Numbered from the stretch's first letter, positions 17,497 through 26,074 are shown. The stretch is DNA of 59,454 nucleotides from an uncultured Lachnospiraceae bacterium (GCA_944381535.1 CALWLN010000048.1:1-59454), one strand, 5' to 3'. Notes: generated by a model not told the origin, from the letters alone. Program-made: numbers and translations.

Positions 17497-18411
17497 ATGA
17501 AAACAACCATGAACCTGACCACCCTCACGGATGATACCGGACGTTTTACTTCCTGCCGGGACCTTAGGGATTTTTATCAGCATTTCGGCTGTGCGGGTCT
17601 GGAACTTATGCCTTGCGATATCCGAAAAGATGACCAGGTGCTGCCGCCCTCCGCCTGCCCTGTCATTGAGCCGGATATGATAATAGGCGTTCATGCCCGC
17701 TGTATCAACGACTGGATGGAATTGGACCGCGGATTTCTTGTGGAGCATTACCGCAGGCAGCTTGACTACGCCCGGGACATGCAGGCCGAATATGTGGTAT
17801 TTCATGTGACCCAGGTGGATGACGAGGAGGGCTTTACCTACCGTTTAAAACATTCTGACGAGGAAGTGGTTCTGGCCGCCTGCGATTTGATCAACGCCCT
17901 GCTGGACGGGCAGGACTATCCGTTTTATTTTTTAATGGAAAATCTCTGGTGGGCCGGGCTGAATTTTAAAAATCCTGCCGTCACCAGGCTGTTAATTGAA
18001 AATGTGCATTATGAGAAAAAGGGCCTCATGCTGGACACCGGCCATTTTCTGCATACGGATCACGAGCTTAAGACCCAGAAGGAGGCCCTTTCCTGCCTCG
18101 ATGCCATGCTGGATACCCACCGGGAACTTCTTCCCTACATAAAGGGGATTCATCTGCAGCAGTCTCTGACTGGCGCTTACGTGAAAGAATGGCTGAAACA
18201 GCCTCACACCCTTCCCGAGGACCCAAAGGAACGTTTCCGCCAGGTGTACGAGCATATTTTTGCCATCGATAAACATCTGCCCTTCACGGATCCGGGAGTG
18301 AAGGAGCTGATAAGGCGGCTTGACCCGCTGTATGTAACCTACGAGTACATCTCCCACAGCCGGGAGGAATTGGCCGAATTTCTGGAGGCCGGAAGCCGGG
18401 CGCTGCAATAG
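17497..18411 (+). CDS. Xylose-isomerase-like TIM barrel protein
   Basis: 304 residues. It has features of the AP-endonuclease/xylose isomerase-like barrel (PF01261): AGLELMP near the N-terminus, IIGVHARCINDWMELD, AEYVVFHVTQVDDEEG, a Glu in FLMENLWWAG, MLDTGHFLHTDHEL, IKGIHLQQSLTG and YVTYEYISHSREEL, with acidic and His residues placed like a metal site. The specific activity is unknown; the family includes sugar isomerases, epimerases and endonuclease IV. The start is set at 17497, where GGAGG is 9 bases upstream. It is followed after 66 bases by the DUF6062-like gene, probably co-transcribed. Confidence 0.78.
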   Translation: MKTTMNLTTLTDDTGRFTSCRDLRDFYQHFGCAGLELMPCDIRKDDQVLPPSACPVIEPDMIIGVHARCINDWMELDRGFLVEHYRRQLDYARDMQAEYVVFHVTQVDDEEGFTYRLKHSDEEVVLAACDLINALLDGQDYPFYFLMENLWWAGLNFKNPAVTRLLIENVHYEKKGLMLDTGHFLHTDHELKTQKEALSCLDAMLDTHRELLPYIKGIHLQQSLTGAYVKEWLKQPHTLPEDPKERFRQVYEHIFAIDKHLPFTDPGVKELIRRLDPLYVTYEYISHSREELAEFLEAGSRALQ

Positions 18412-18477
18412 CCCGGACACACGGACCATTTATCAGACCATCCGCAAGAATATTACACTACACAGGAGGCACCACCC

Positions 18478-19242
18478 ATGAAAGAAAACCTTGAAACCAT
18501 CCCCCTCATTGACGCCTTTTCCGCAGAGGACGAATGCCCCTTCTGCTTTCTGAAACGGAAAGCGGAACAGCACGCCCTCTCCTTTATCCTGGGCTCCGCC
18601 TATATGGAGGACGACATCCGTGAGGCCACCGACAAGGTGGGCTTCTGCCGTCACCACTATAAAATGATGTACGATTACGGAAACCGCCTGGGAAGCGCCT
18701 TGATTCTCAGCACCCATTTGAAGAAATTAAACCGGGAAATGGCAAAAGAAATGGAATCCTTTACTCCCGGCAAATCCGGCTTCACCGCGCGGCTTAAGAA
18801 AAACGCCCCGGACGCCGGGACCAAAACCTCCCTGGGGAACTGGGCCAAAAAAATGGAACATTCCTGCTACGTATGCGACCACTATAAAAATATCTACAAC
18901 CGGTATCTGGACACCTTTTTTCATTTATATAAGAAAAACAAGGATTTCCAGGATCTGTTCCAAAAAAGCAAGGGTTTCTGCCTGCCCCATTTCGGGGATC
19001 TGGTGGAACGGGCTGAGGACCGGCTCAGTGACGCCCAGAAAAAGGACTTCTATCCCGTTCTCTTTTCTATTATGAAGGAGAATTACAAACGTCTCCAGGA
19101 GGAGGTAGAGTGGTTCGTTGTCAAAAACGACTATCTTCACAAGGACGAACCCTGGGGTACCTCCGCCGACAGCGTCCAGCGGGCCATGCAGAAATGCGCC
19201 GGCGGCTACCCGGCGGACCCGGTGTTTCAGCAGAAACGGTAG
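18478..19242 (+). CDS. DUF6062-like Cys-rich protein
   Basis: 254 residues, predicted cytosolic, without membrane segments. Four cysteine/histidine clusters stand out: CPFC (about 18-21), FCRHHYK (about 60), CYVC (about 138-141) and FCLPHFGD (about 173), arranged as two similar halves each with CxxC followed by a CxxxH-type motif. This suggests two equivalent metal or Fe-S sites. I believe it matches DUF6062, whose function is unknown. GGAGGCACCACCC precedes the ATG. It ends three bases before the stop of the convergent QueG-like gene, with no terminator hairpin between them. Confidence 0.7.
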   Translation: MKENLETIPLIDAFSAEDECPFCFLKRKAEQHALSFILGSAYMEDDIREATDKVGFCRHHYKMMYDYGNRLGSALILSTHLKKLNREMAKEMESFTPGKSGFTARLKKNAPDAGTKTSLGNWAKKMEHSCYVCDHYKNIYNRYLDTFFHLYKKNKDFQDLFQKSKGFCLPHFGDLVERAEDRLSDAQKKDFYPVLFSIMKENYKRLQEEVEWFVVKNDYLHKDEPWGTSADSVQRAMQKCAGGYPADPVFQQKR

Positions 19243-19245
19243 TTC

Positions 19246-20190
19246 TTACCGGAAATCCTCCACCGCAAACCTCCACTCCTCCCGTTTCCGGAAAGGCGTT
19301 CTGAATTTTTTTGTCAGCAGGCCTTTTTCCTCCAGGCGCGCGTAGCAGGCCACATCACAAGCCCTGCCGCAGATGGAGCATTGATAGGCGTGCTGGGCAG
19401 GCGGATAAAAGTAGAGCTTATCCAGTATGTTTTTGGCCGTTTCCGGCGTGACCCTCGCCTCTCCCGCGATGATTTTAAGCCGGTCCTCCATTCCCGCAAA
19501 GGCATCCGGCGGCATAAAGGGGTTTTTGGTACCGTTAGCTCCGTTATAGTATACGGCGCACTGCCAGGGGTCCACATGCCCCTCTTCATCAATGGCATGG
19601 CCGGGACACGCCTTCACACAGGCGCCGCAGTGATCACAGAGATGGGGCGCTGCCATTTCGCTGGGCGAAAGCTCTGCGTCCGTTAAAAGAAAGCAATATC
19701 TTACCATGGGGCCAAATTCCTCCGTCAACAGGGCCTGGTGCAGCCCTTTCTCTCCCAGGCCGCATTTTATGGCCGCATTGAGAAAATCCATCTGTGCCTC
19801 TGCCTCCCGCCCCCTGTATATGGCGTCGTAGGCAACCTCCGGGTTTGTGCTGTTTTTCTCGGACATGATCTGCTGATGCCGCCTTTGAGGCAGGGCCATG
19901 AAGCCCTCCGCTTCCATCATCATGGCCACCTTAAGCTGTGCCATGGGCATAATGGTCTCTTCCATATTTTCCACCGCCATGGTGGTATACTGATAGTAGG
20001 TACTGCCTTCCTCGATTCCTCTGTAAATCCCCCGAAGAATCCGAAAAGCCAGGCCAATGACGGTTTTTGTCTGTGGGAAAATCTTAAAAATGGCATCCTC
20101 TTTGTCAAATCTGTCCGCCGGCGCAAAGCCTACCAGGTCCGCTCCGTTGGCTTTTGCCGTTTCTATGATCTTATCTCTCATTTCCTTCAT
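19246..20190 (-). CDS. QueG-like double [4Fe-4S] reductase, paralog 1
   Basis: 314 residues, last of three tandem paralogs. An N-terminal cobalamin/flavin-type fold like that of epoxyqueuosine reductase or reductive dehalogenases (GADLVGFAPADRF; KCGLGEKG) precedes a ferredoxin module. The first cluster is CDHCGACVKACPGHAI (about 200-215) and the second CSICGRACDVAC (about 282-293). It lacks a Tat signal, so it is cytoplasmic. At 300-odd residues it is shorter than true QueG (about 380) and lacks the C-terminal HEAT repeats, so queuosine synthesis is unlikely. Translation is probably coupled: its ATG is one base after the stop of paralog 2. Electron donor, cofactor and substrate are unknown. 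Confidence 0.82.
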   Translation of the reverse strand: MKEMRDKIIETAKANGADLVGFAPADRFDKEDAIFKIFPQTKTVIGLAFRILRGIYRGIEEGSTYYQYTTMAVENMEETIMPMAQLKVAMMMEAEGFMALPQRRHQQIMSEKNSTNPEVAYDAIYRGREAEAQMDFLNAAIKCGLGEKGLHQALLTEEFGPMVRYCFLLTDAELSPSEMAAPHLCDHCGACVKACPGHAIDEEGHVDPWQCAVYYNGANGTKNPFMPPDAFAGMEDRLKIIAGEARVTPETAKNILDKLYFYPPAQHAYQCSICGRACDVACYARLEEKGLLTKKFRTPFRKREEWRFAVEDFR

Positions 20191-20191
20191 T

Positions 20192-21085
20192 TTACAGTTC
20201 TCCTACCAGGTGCTCGAAACACGCGATATCACACTTTTTTCCGCAGATACATGCCGAATATCCCCACTGGGTATCCGGCAGGAATTTCATTTCCCCATAA
20301 ATTTTCCTGGCTGATTCCGCGTCAAATCTCTTTTCCCCATTCAGAATTGCCTCCCGCTCCGGATGGCCCTTTAAAAAGGCGTCGGTCAGAAACGGATTGG
20401 ATTTATGGGCGCCCTTGTAGTAGACACTGCACTGCCAGGTATCCAGGCCGTTTTCGCTGATGGCATTGCCCGGACATGCTCTGATACACGCGCCGCACCT
20501 GTCACAGACAGGCTCCGTCAATTCTTCGTCACACTCCAACGGCGCGTCCGTAATGAGAAAGCAGTATCTCATAAAGGGGCCGTATTCCTTATTGACAATC
20601 CTGCCGCTTATGCCCATCTCGCCGATTCCGCAGGACGCGGCGGCTTTTCCAAAATCAATGATTACATCCGGCGCCGGTTTTCCCGCTTCCACAGCCTCGG
20701 CGTGAATCAGCTCATAGGTGTCCTTTACCTCCGGATTTGTGGTCTTATCCCCCTTGATCCGCAAATTGGGAACGGTCTTCTGAAGACAGGCGTCATAGCC
20801 GTAATCCTCAATCATGCCTCCCATCTTCAGTAAAAAAATCTCCGCCATCTCTTCATCCATATATTTCACGCCCAGTGTGGTATAGGTATAGCGCTGATTG
20901 CCCACCTTCATGGCCTTATACAGTCCCTTTGGCACCGCAAAGCCAAAGCCTATGATACATTTCGCGTTTGGCAGAATCATTCTGGGGTCTCTCTGGGGAT
21001 TGGGTTCCTCATACACTTTCCCAATTCCGCACAGGGTTGCCCCAAGCTCCTTTGCTTTCTCTTTGATCCATGCGCTGGTCAACAT
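20192..21085 (-). CDS. QueG-like double [4Fe-4S] reductase, paralog 2
   Basis: 297 residues. It has the same architecture as its neighbours: GATLCGIGKVYEEPN at the N-terminus, SCGIGEMG in the middle, CDRCGACIRACPGNAI for the first cluster and CICGKKCDIAC for the second. The start is set at 21085 because MLTSAWIKEKAKELG aligns with MLTSEMIKEAALAAG of paralog 3 and AAGGGTGAG lies upstream. It ends directly after the second cluster motif (EHLVGEL), the shortest of the three. It lies in the same operon and orientation as the U32-like gene. Confidence 0.82.
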   Translation of the reverse strand: MLTSAWIKEKAKELGATLCGIGKVYEEPNPQRDPRMILPNAKCIIGFGFAVPKGLYKAMKVGNQRYTYTTLGVKYMDEEMAEIFLLKMGGMIEDYGYDACLQKTVPNLRIKGDKTTNPEVKDTYELIHAEAVEAGKPAPDVIIDFGKAAASCGIGEMGISGRIVNKEYGPFMRYCFLITDAPLECDEELTEPVCDRCGACIRACPGNAISENGLDTWQCSVYYKGAHKSNPFLTDAFLKGHPEREAILNGEKRFDAESARKIYGEMKFLPDTQWGYSACICGKKCDIACFEHLVGEL

Positions 21086-21121
21086 GATTTTCTCACCCTT
21101 TCTCATCCTACTGTAATCCCG

Positions 21122-22201
21122 TCAGCGGTCCAGCTTCCAGGCCCTCTTCGCGCGGAGCGGTTCTTTGAATCTCCCTTCCAGGCAGCCGCCCTTTTTCTCC
21201 AGGACGGAGACGCAGGCCCGGATACAGCCGCCGCATTTTGCCATGTTGTAACCAACCCAGCTAGGGAAATACTTCTGTAGAGCGGTATAGACCTTCATGA
21301 TCTCCTGTTCGTTGGCCACATCCGTCACCCCTTCCATCAGATCCAGGTCCCCATTTTCGTTGGCGTCCCAGACCTCCTTGGGCACAAAGGGATTATAATA
21401 TCTGCCTGCATGGGTATAAAAGGCGTAACAGCGCCACATGTCAATATCCCCCCACTCACAGATTTTCCCTGCCAGGTTGACTTTGACTGCCTTTCCGGAA
21501 TTCAGTGCCGGAATACAGCCCCCCGGGCATTCCCGGACACAGGCGCCGCAGCGTCTGCACAAAGGCTTTCCGCTGTACATTTCATCATATTCCAGTTCCG
21601 CGTCCGTAAAAATGAAGGCCAGTCTCTGCAGCGGCCCGAATTCCGGTGTCAGCAGCATTTTACTCCAGCCAATCTCCCCCAAGCCGCAGGCCACCGCTGC
21701 CAGCCGGAACTGAAACTGCAGATCCGGGGCCACGCCGCCTTCCCTGGCCGGCCTGGTGTACTGGACGCTCCGGTGATGGGCCGTAGAGGTCTTCGCGTTT
21801 TCAAAGACTTCGATCTGCTCCTCCGGCGACAAGGTATTGCCGGGACTTCCGTCCATATCGGACACCACGCCCCGGGCCCCCGTATTGCGGTAGACAAAGG
21901 CTTCGTATCCTTCGTCCTCAATGACCTTTCCCACCTGATACAGCACAGCCGGCGCAAAAATTTCATTGATACCGCCGTAGGCCATGGAGGGGTACTGGTA
22001 GAACTGGGTTCCTTCTTCGATTCCTCGCTGCACTCCCCGGGGAATCCGGAAGACGAATCCGATCACACTCTTGGCCTCCGGAAAGAGAAACCGGGGATTC
22101 ATCTCATCCGGCGCTCCGTCAAACCGGGACATGGGACCAATCCCGCACTTGTCGGCCCCTGCCGCCAGGGCCGCTTCCTTTATCATTTCGCTTGTCAGCA
22201 T
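21122..22201 (-). CDS. QueG-like double [4Fe-4S] reductase, paralog 3
   Basis: 359 residues, the longest paralog. It has GADKCGIGPMSRFD, CGLGEIGW, a first cluster CRRCGACVRECPGGCI (about 245-260) and a second cluster at CGGCIRACVSV near the C-terminus, where the spacing differs from the siblings. An insertion between the two clusters (about 262-290) distinguishes it. A 35-bp tandem duplication at 22183-22250 has copied its ribosome binding site and first codons; the downstream copy at 22201 opens the full frame. The operon order U32-like, paralog 3, 2, 1 suggests linked steps or subunits. Confidence 0.8.
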   Translation of the reverse strand: MLTSEMIKEAALAAGADKCGIGPMSRFDGAPDEMNPRFLFPEAKSVIGFVFRIPRGVQRGIEEGTQFYQYPSMAYGGINEIFAPAVLYQVGKVIEDEGYEAFVYRNTGARGVVSDMDGSPGNTLSPEEQIEVFENAKTSTAHHRSVQYTRPAREGGVAPDLQFQFRLAAVACGLGEIGWSKMLLTPEFGPLQRLAFIFTDAELEYDEMYSGKPLCRRCGACVRECPGGCIPALNSGKAVKVNLAGKICEWGDIDMWRCYAFYTHAGRYYNPFVPKEVWDANENGDLDLMEGVTDVANEQEIMKVYTALQKYFPSWVGYNMAKCGGCIRACVSVLEKKGGCLEGRFKEPLRAKRAWKLDR

Positions 22202-22250
22202 TTTTCTGCCTCCTTTCTCATTTCGCTTGTCAGCATTTTTCTGCCTCCTT
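22183..22250 (-). repeat. 35-bp tandem duplication of a translation start
   Basis: A 33-base unit (22183-22215 and 22218-22250, period 35) contains AAGGAGG, ATG and six codons of paralog 3. The upstream copy also supplies the last codons and the stop of the U32-like gene and opens a 13-codon frame (MLTSEMRKEAEKC) that ends at 22195. Confidence 0.95.
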
Positions 22251-23174
22251 AAGACATACCAGCCGTAACGGGTCGCCGTTCTCTAGCACATAGGGATAGA
22301 TACTGTGCTCCGGCTCCAGGATTTTGAGAATATCGCCGCTGTATCTTCCCGCCAGATAGCTCTTAAGCACCACGGACGGCGCCCTGTGCACCCGCGTGGC
22401 CAGCTTGACGGCTTCCACATAGGGCTCATATCTGGGGATATCCTCCGGCCGGATAAAATTCGTATCCCGAATCAGCGCCTCATAATGGTTCCGGTCTTTT
22501 AAGTATTCCCTGCATATCCCCGTGAAATTGTAAGCGTTGTCCATTTCAGCGATCTCACTTTCATGGGCCACCAGCGTGTCATGGAAATGACGCGCGGAGC
22601 AATGATTCAGGCAGCCGCTGTTTGCCAGCAGGAACAATTTCTTGCCATGCATGTCACTCCAGGCTTTCAATTCCCGTATCCTGTCAAAATCCCGGTTGTA
22701 CTCCCTCTGTATGTAATAGCTGTCAAAATACCCGGACAGATACTCCATCCCCTGCACCGTGCCGATTTCCATATTCACCGACGCGCGCACTTCCATTTCT
22801 GTAAAATTTTCCTTCAAAAATTTCGCTATCAACGGCGATGTGGTGGTGACGGAGGCCAGGCCGAAGGTGGTCTTAATATAATCCACCGTAGTCCCGATTT
22901 TATGAAAAAATGCCCGGGACTGGCTTTCTCTCCCATAACAATCCGCGTTAAAAAGCAGATTCAGCGCTATTCCCGTCGCGGAAAGCTTAGAGAGCGCCTC
23001 CACCTGGCGTTTCTGAAGCTCCCAGGCCGTATAGCCCTCCCGCATAAGCTGATTGCTCCTGCCGTTGGCAAAATCTCCCCAGGAGAAGTAAACCTCGTAA
23101 ATCCGCTCCCGGTTTTCCAGGATACAATCCACAAACGCATTCTCTGTCTGAGGCAGTCCTACCATAAATCGCAT
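22230..23174 (-). CDS. Peptidase-U32-like protein
   Basis: About 314 residues. It starts with MRFMVGLPQ and resembles the U32 superfamily barrel: YEVYFSWGDFANG, LNLLFNADCYG, NMEIGTVQGMEYL, a Cys-rich NSGCLNHCSARHFH (about 205-218), TGICREYL and FIRPEDIPRYEPYVE. Several U32 relatives (UbiU/UbiV, TrhP, RlhA) are not peptidases but Fe-S proteins in oxygen-independent hydroxylations, using conserved Cys residues; a similar role here is inference. The start is moved from 23213 to 23174, where AAAGGAGG is well spaced. It is the first gene of the operon with the three QueG-like genes and is divergent from an AraC regulator. Confidence 0.68.
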   Translation of the reverse strand: MRFMVGLPQTENAFVDCILENRERIYEVYFSWGDFANGRSNQLMREGYTAWELQKRQVEALSKLSATGIALNLLFNADCYGRESQSRAFFHKIGTTVDYIKTTFGLASVTTTSPLIAKFLKENFTEMEVRASVNMEIGTVQGMEYLSGYFDSYYIQREYNRDFDRIRELKAWSDMHGKKLFLLANSGCLNHCSARHFHDTLVAHESEIAEMDNAYNFTGICREYLKDRNHYEALIRDTNFIRPEDIPRYEPYVEAVKLATRVHRAPSVVLKSYLAGRYSGDILKILEPEHSIYPYVLENGDPLRLVCLKEAEKC

Positions 23175-23252
23175 GGCAATCCTCCTTTCCTGCCCAGAAT
23201 GAACAGTGACCATTAAAATATATCTATAGTATAAAATTGAGGAAGTCCTTGT

Positions 23253-23294
23253 ACAAGCAAGAAAAGTAAGATATAATATAAGAAAATAAAGATT
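23253..23294 (-). promoter_or_regulatory. 42-bp element, copy 1, upstream of the U32/QueG operon
   Basis: Matches the element at 26015-26056 in 37 of 42 positions. A -10-like TATACT lies 19 bases downstream on the minus strand. The element also ends 21 bases before the AraC start, so it may mediate autoregulation as well as operon control. Confidence 0.65.
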
Positions 23295-23315
23295 TATGTA
23301 GGAGGACTATCCGTT

Positions 23316-24182
23316 ATGCTTCATCATGAAATCACACTGGAAAATATCCGCCCATTTGTCCGGTTTGCGCAGGAAGTCTATGTGCCTTCCGACAGAAAGC
23401 AGCAGCTTGCGCAGGCCTACGACCACCGACTGTTTTACATTATCAGCGGCAGCGGAAGCATTGAGATTGACGGCATTTCCAGGGAAGTATCGGCAGGGGC
23501 CTCCCTCTACTGGATGTCAGGCACCCCATACTGTATCCATCCGGCAGAAGGTACGGTACTCCATATCATTTCCATCAATTTTGATTTCACCCAGGAAAAT
23601 GCCGCCTCCACACAATACCTGCCCATGGCCTCCCCACAGGATTACGACCCCGACCGGCAGCTGGAGCGTCTCACCTTCACCGACGCGCCCCTGTTAAACG
23701 GCGCTATCGTGATAAGAGATATTCCGGAACTCCTTCCGTATCTGAACGCCATCGTTGCCGAGGCAGAGACACCGGAAATTTTCAGTAATTTCCAGCAATC
23801 CTGCCTGCTTTCTGTTGCCTTGAACCTGTTACATCGCAGCGCAGCCTTAAGCCGGCCCTACAAGAAGCCCACAGCCTCCTATCGCATGATTCTGGACTAC
23901 ATTCAGAGTCATTATGCCGAGGACCTCAGCAATCACAGCCTTGCCGAAATTTTTAATTATCATCCCAACTACATCGGGCAGCTGATCACCAAATGCACCG
24001 GGGTCCCGCTGCACCAATATCTTCTGAAGGTCCGGATACGACAGGCTCTCTATCTTCTGCAAACCACGGAGCTGCCTGTGGCTGAAATCGCGCAGCAGGT
24101 GGGCTTTCAGAATGCCAGCTACTTTTCCCAGTATTTCAAAAAGTGTACCGGCTATTCTCCCAGCGCCTTCCGGATAGAATAA
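23316..24182 (+). CDS. AraC-family regulator, divergent from the U32/QueG operon
   Basis: 288 residues with an N-terminal cupin (about 25-110: HRLFYIISGSGSIEIDG, GTPYCIHPAEGTV) and a C-terminal AraC domain (about 190-285: NYHPNYIGQLITKCTGVPLHQYL, and GFQNASYFSQYFKKCTGYSPSAF). TAGGAGG precedes the ATG. Its likely operator is the 42-bp element that flanks it on the left at 23253-23294 and recurs ahead of the DUF5696-like gene, so it probably links the redox operon and that glycosidase in one regulon. It is convergent with the DUF5696-like gene, with 28 bases between stops. Confidence 0.9.
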   Translation: MLHHEITLENIRPFVRFAQEVYVPSDRKQQLAQAYDHRLFYIISGSGSIEIDGISREVSAGASLYWMSGTPYCIHPAEGTVLHIISINFDFTQENAASTQYLPMASPQDYDPDRQLERLTFTDAPLLNGAIVIRDIPELLPYLNAIVAEAETPEIFSNFQQSCLLSVALNLLHRSAALSRPYKKPTASYRMILDYIQSHYAEDLSNHSLAEIFNYHPNYIGQLITKCTGVPLHQYLLKVRIRQALYLLQTTELPVAEIAQQVGFQNASYFSQYFKKCTGYSPSAFRIE

Positions 24183-24210
24183 GCGAATGATGTATTCCGT
24201 GTGCTCTCTT

Positions 24211-25950
24211 TCAAACATCCTTCACCTGCGCCACATCCTTCGGCGGCACGCACACCTCTCCCAGCAGAAACGGCTGCCCGGTATAGTTTACGATCACCCG
24301 GTACCCGTCGGAATAGGTGGTCTGATACACGCCCTCCGCAAGCTTATCGTGGCGCTCCATAAAAGCCAGCTGCCGCCCGGCAAAGGGCCGGTACTCTTCC
24401 ATCATCTTCTTTATCCGGCTGACACTTTCCACCCGTTCTTCCTCCGTGGCGCAGGTCATATCCTTATCACCCATCCAGTTCTTCCTGTCCGCTCCCCCCA
24501 CAAAGCGGGAATAGAAGTAAATAACGGGGATACCGCCATATTCATAGAACTTAAGACGCACATCCGGCTCCTTCACAGGAAAGTTCACGGTTTCCGCTGA
24601 GGGATTGCTTAAAATATAACCATGGTATACCAGCTGCCAGAGGGGGATGATTTCATCCGCCACAAGGGGATATCCCTCCAGCAGGTTGAAGGCGATATAC
24701 AGGGAAAAATCCAGGTTCTCGGCGGCAAAATCAAATCCTCCCTCCGAGGCAATGCCTCCCATCTCCTGCCGAGTACGCTTCAAAATATGATTCAGATACC
24801 CGACAGACTGAGACGCGTTCAGCGGATGCCGCGGGTCGTAGCAGGTTCTGGGCGGCACGCTGGTAAGGACATCAATATAATGAAAACCCTCAAACCCAAA
24901 GGTATTCAATTTTTTCAGATTCTGTTCCAGATACTTTTCGGAGGCGACTTTGGGGCACAGGTTGTACATTCTGCCACCGCTCCAGGTATTTTCATTGACC
25001 GACAGGGACTGGTCCTTCTTTTTTATGACGTCTGCCTCCTCAAAGCAGTCCGCAATGCGGTATGTATCCGAACTGTTGGTGTGGCAGGTAATCCGGTATC
25101 CGATATTCTTTGCGTGGGCGATCAGCGACCGCAGGCCTTCCTCTCCGCCCAGCTGTTCCTCCACGGGAAACATCTGTGGCCATCTTCCGTCATGGCCGCG
25201 GCTGTTCCACCCAACCAGACACAGCTCCGCACGGGGTATTCCCTGGCGCCGCATTTCCTCCATCAGCGCTTCCACCTGGGCAAAGGTACATGCCACATGC
25301 ATGGGCGGCTCCGTCGCCAAAGTCTGTTCCAGTACCGGCGAGGGGACCGGTTTCCAGCCAAGGCGAATGCGGATGATGGGCATATCCTTAAGTCCATAGT
25401 TCATTACAGGTTCTTTTTCCATGCGTTCCCGAAGGGGAATCAAATGCTTTCTCTCCTGTTGATAGCGGCGATAAGAGTGTGCCATTCCGTTATAGTCCGC
25501 TTCTCCCCCGTTCAGAGCAATGACCCGGAAGGAAATGTCCTCATAAAGGTCAATCTCCGTAAGGTCATAGACAAGGGAAAGGCTGTAGGCGCCCTGCCGG
25601 ACCTTAAGCTTCACCTGGTAGTCATACATCATTCCCTCCATGATCAGAAGGAAGGCTCTCTCTCCCATTTTTGCTCCCAGAATCGGCATGATATTTTCCC
25701 GGCAGATGTATTCGGTATCCTCCCGCTGACGAAAACGGGTCAGAAAGCAGGCTTTGACATAGGGTATGACATAATATCCATCCGTGCCGCTGTCCCCATT
25801 GAGAAAATCCAGCGAAATCTCGACCTGTTCTGTCCCGTCTGGGATTTCATGGTGTGGAATGGTACATGTAAAATCCGGTTCCTGCCCTTCGCAACTGATA
25901 CGGTAGCGGGCTTTTTCCTTATCTTCGCTATTTCTGTAAACTGTTGGCAT
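24211..25950 (-). CDS. DUF5696-like putative glycoside hydrolase
   Basis: 579 residues, no signal peptide. An N-terminal beta-sandwich (about 1-160) is followed by a TIM-barrel-like region with ELCLVGWNSRGHDGRWPQMFP, YRITCHTNSSDTYR, YNLCPKVASEKYL, GFHYIDVLTSVPP and GIASEGGFDFAAEN, acidic residues sitting at strand ends as in retaining glycosidases, and a short C-terminal beta domain. I think it belongs to the DUF5696 family, which is found in Firmicutes sugar loci and lacks a defined substrate; this is by memory of the pattern. ACAGGAGG precedes the ATG. Confidence 0.65.
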   Translation of the reverse strand: MPTVYRNSEDKEKARYRISCEGQEPDFTCTIPHHEIPDGTEQVEISLDFLNGDSGTDGYYVIPYVKACFLTRFRQREDTEYICRENIMPILGAKMGERAFLLIMEGMMYDYQVKLKVRQGAYSLSLVYDLTEIDLYEDISFRVIALNGGEADYNGMAHSYRRYQQERKHLIPLRERMEKEPVMNYGLKDMPIIRIRLGWKPVPSPVLEQTLATEPPMHVACTFAQVEALMEEMRRQGIPRAELCLVGWNSRGHDGRWPQMFPVEEQLGGEEGLRSLIAHAKNIGYRITCHTNSSDTYRIADCFEEADVIKKKDQSLSVNENTWSGGRMYNLCPKVASEKYLEQNLKKLNTFGFEGFHYIDVLTSVPPRTCYDPRHPLNASQSVGYLNHILKRTRQEMGGIASEGGFDFAAENLDFSLYIAFNLLEGYPLVADEIIPLWQLVYHGYILSNPSAETVNFPVKEPDVRLKFYEYGGIPVIYFYSRFVGGADRKNWMGDKDMTCATEEERVESVSRIKKMMEEYRPFAGRQLAFMERHDKLAEGVYQTTYSDGYRVIVNYTGQPFLLGEVCVPPKDVAQVKDV

Positions 25951-26014
25951 GGTTGATCCTCCTGTAGTTAAAATTATTTTTATAAATATAATGATATCTC
26001 AGAAAAACCCTTAT

Positions 26015-26056
26015 GCAAGCAAGAAAGCTAAGATATACCATAAGAAAATAAAGATT
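26015..26056 (-). promoter_or_regulatory. 42-bp element, copy 2, upstream of the DUF5696-like gene
   Basis: The second copy of the element at 23253-23294, in the same orientation relative to its gene, with a -10-like TATCAT 18 bases downstream on the minus strand. Confidence 0.65.
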
Positions 26057-26074
26057 GTGAAACAGCAGTTTCAC
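26057..26074 (-). terminator. Possible terminator of the island hydrolase operon
   Basis: Short hairpin GTGAAAC-loop-GTTTCAC starting at the stop codon of the esterase gene, with the minus-strand tail AATCTTTATTTTC. The tail coincides with copy 2 of the 42-bp element. Confidence 0.4.

Noticed and set aside
19246-22201. The triplet considered as true epoxyqueuosine reductases (queG)
   Set aside because: Three copies in one operon, shorter than QueG, no C-terminal repeat domain, and no other queuosine gene nearby.
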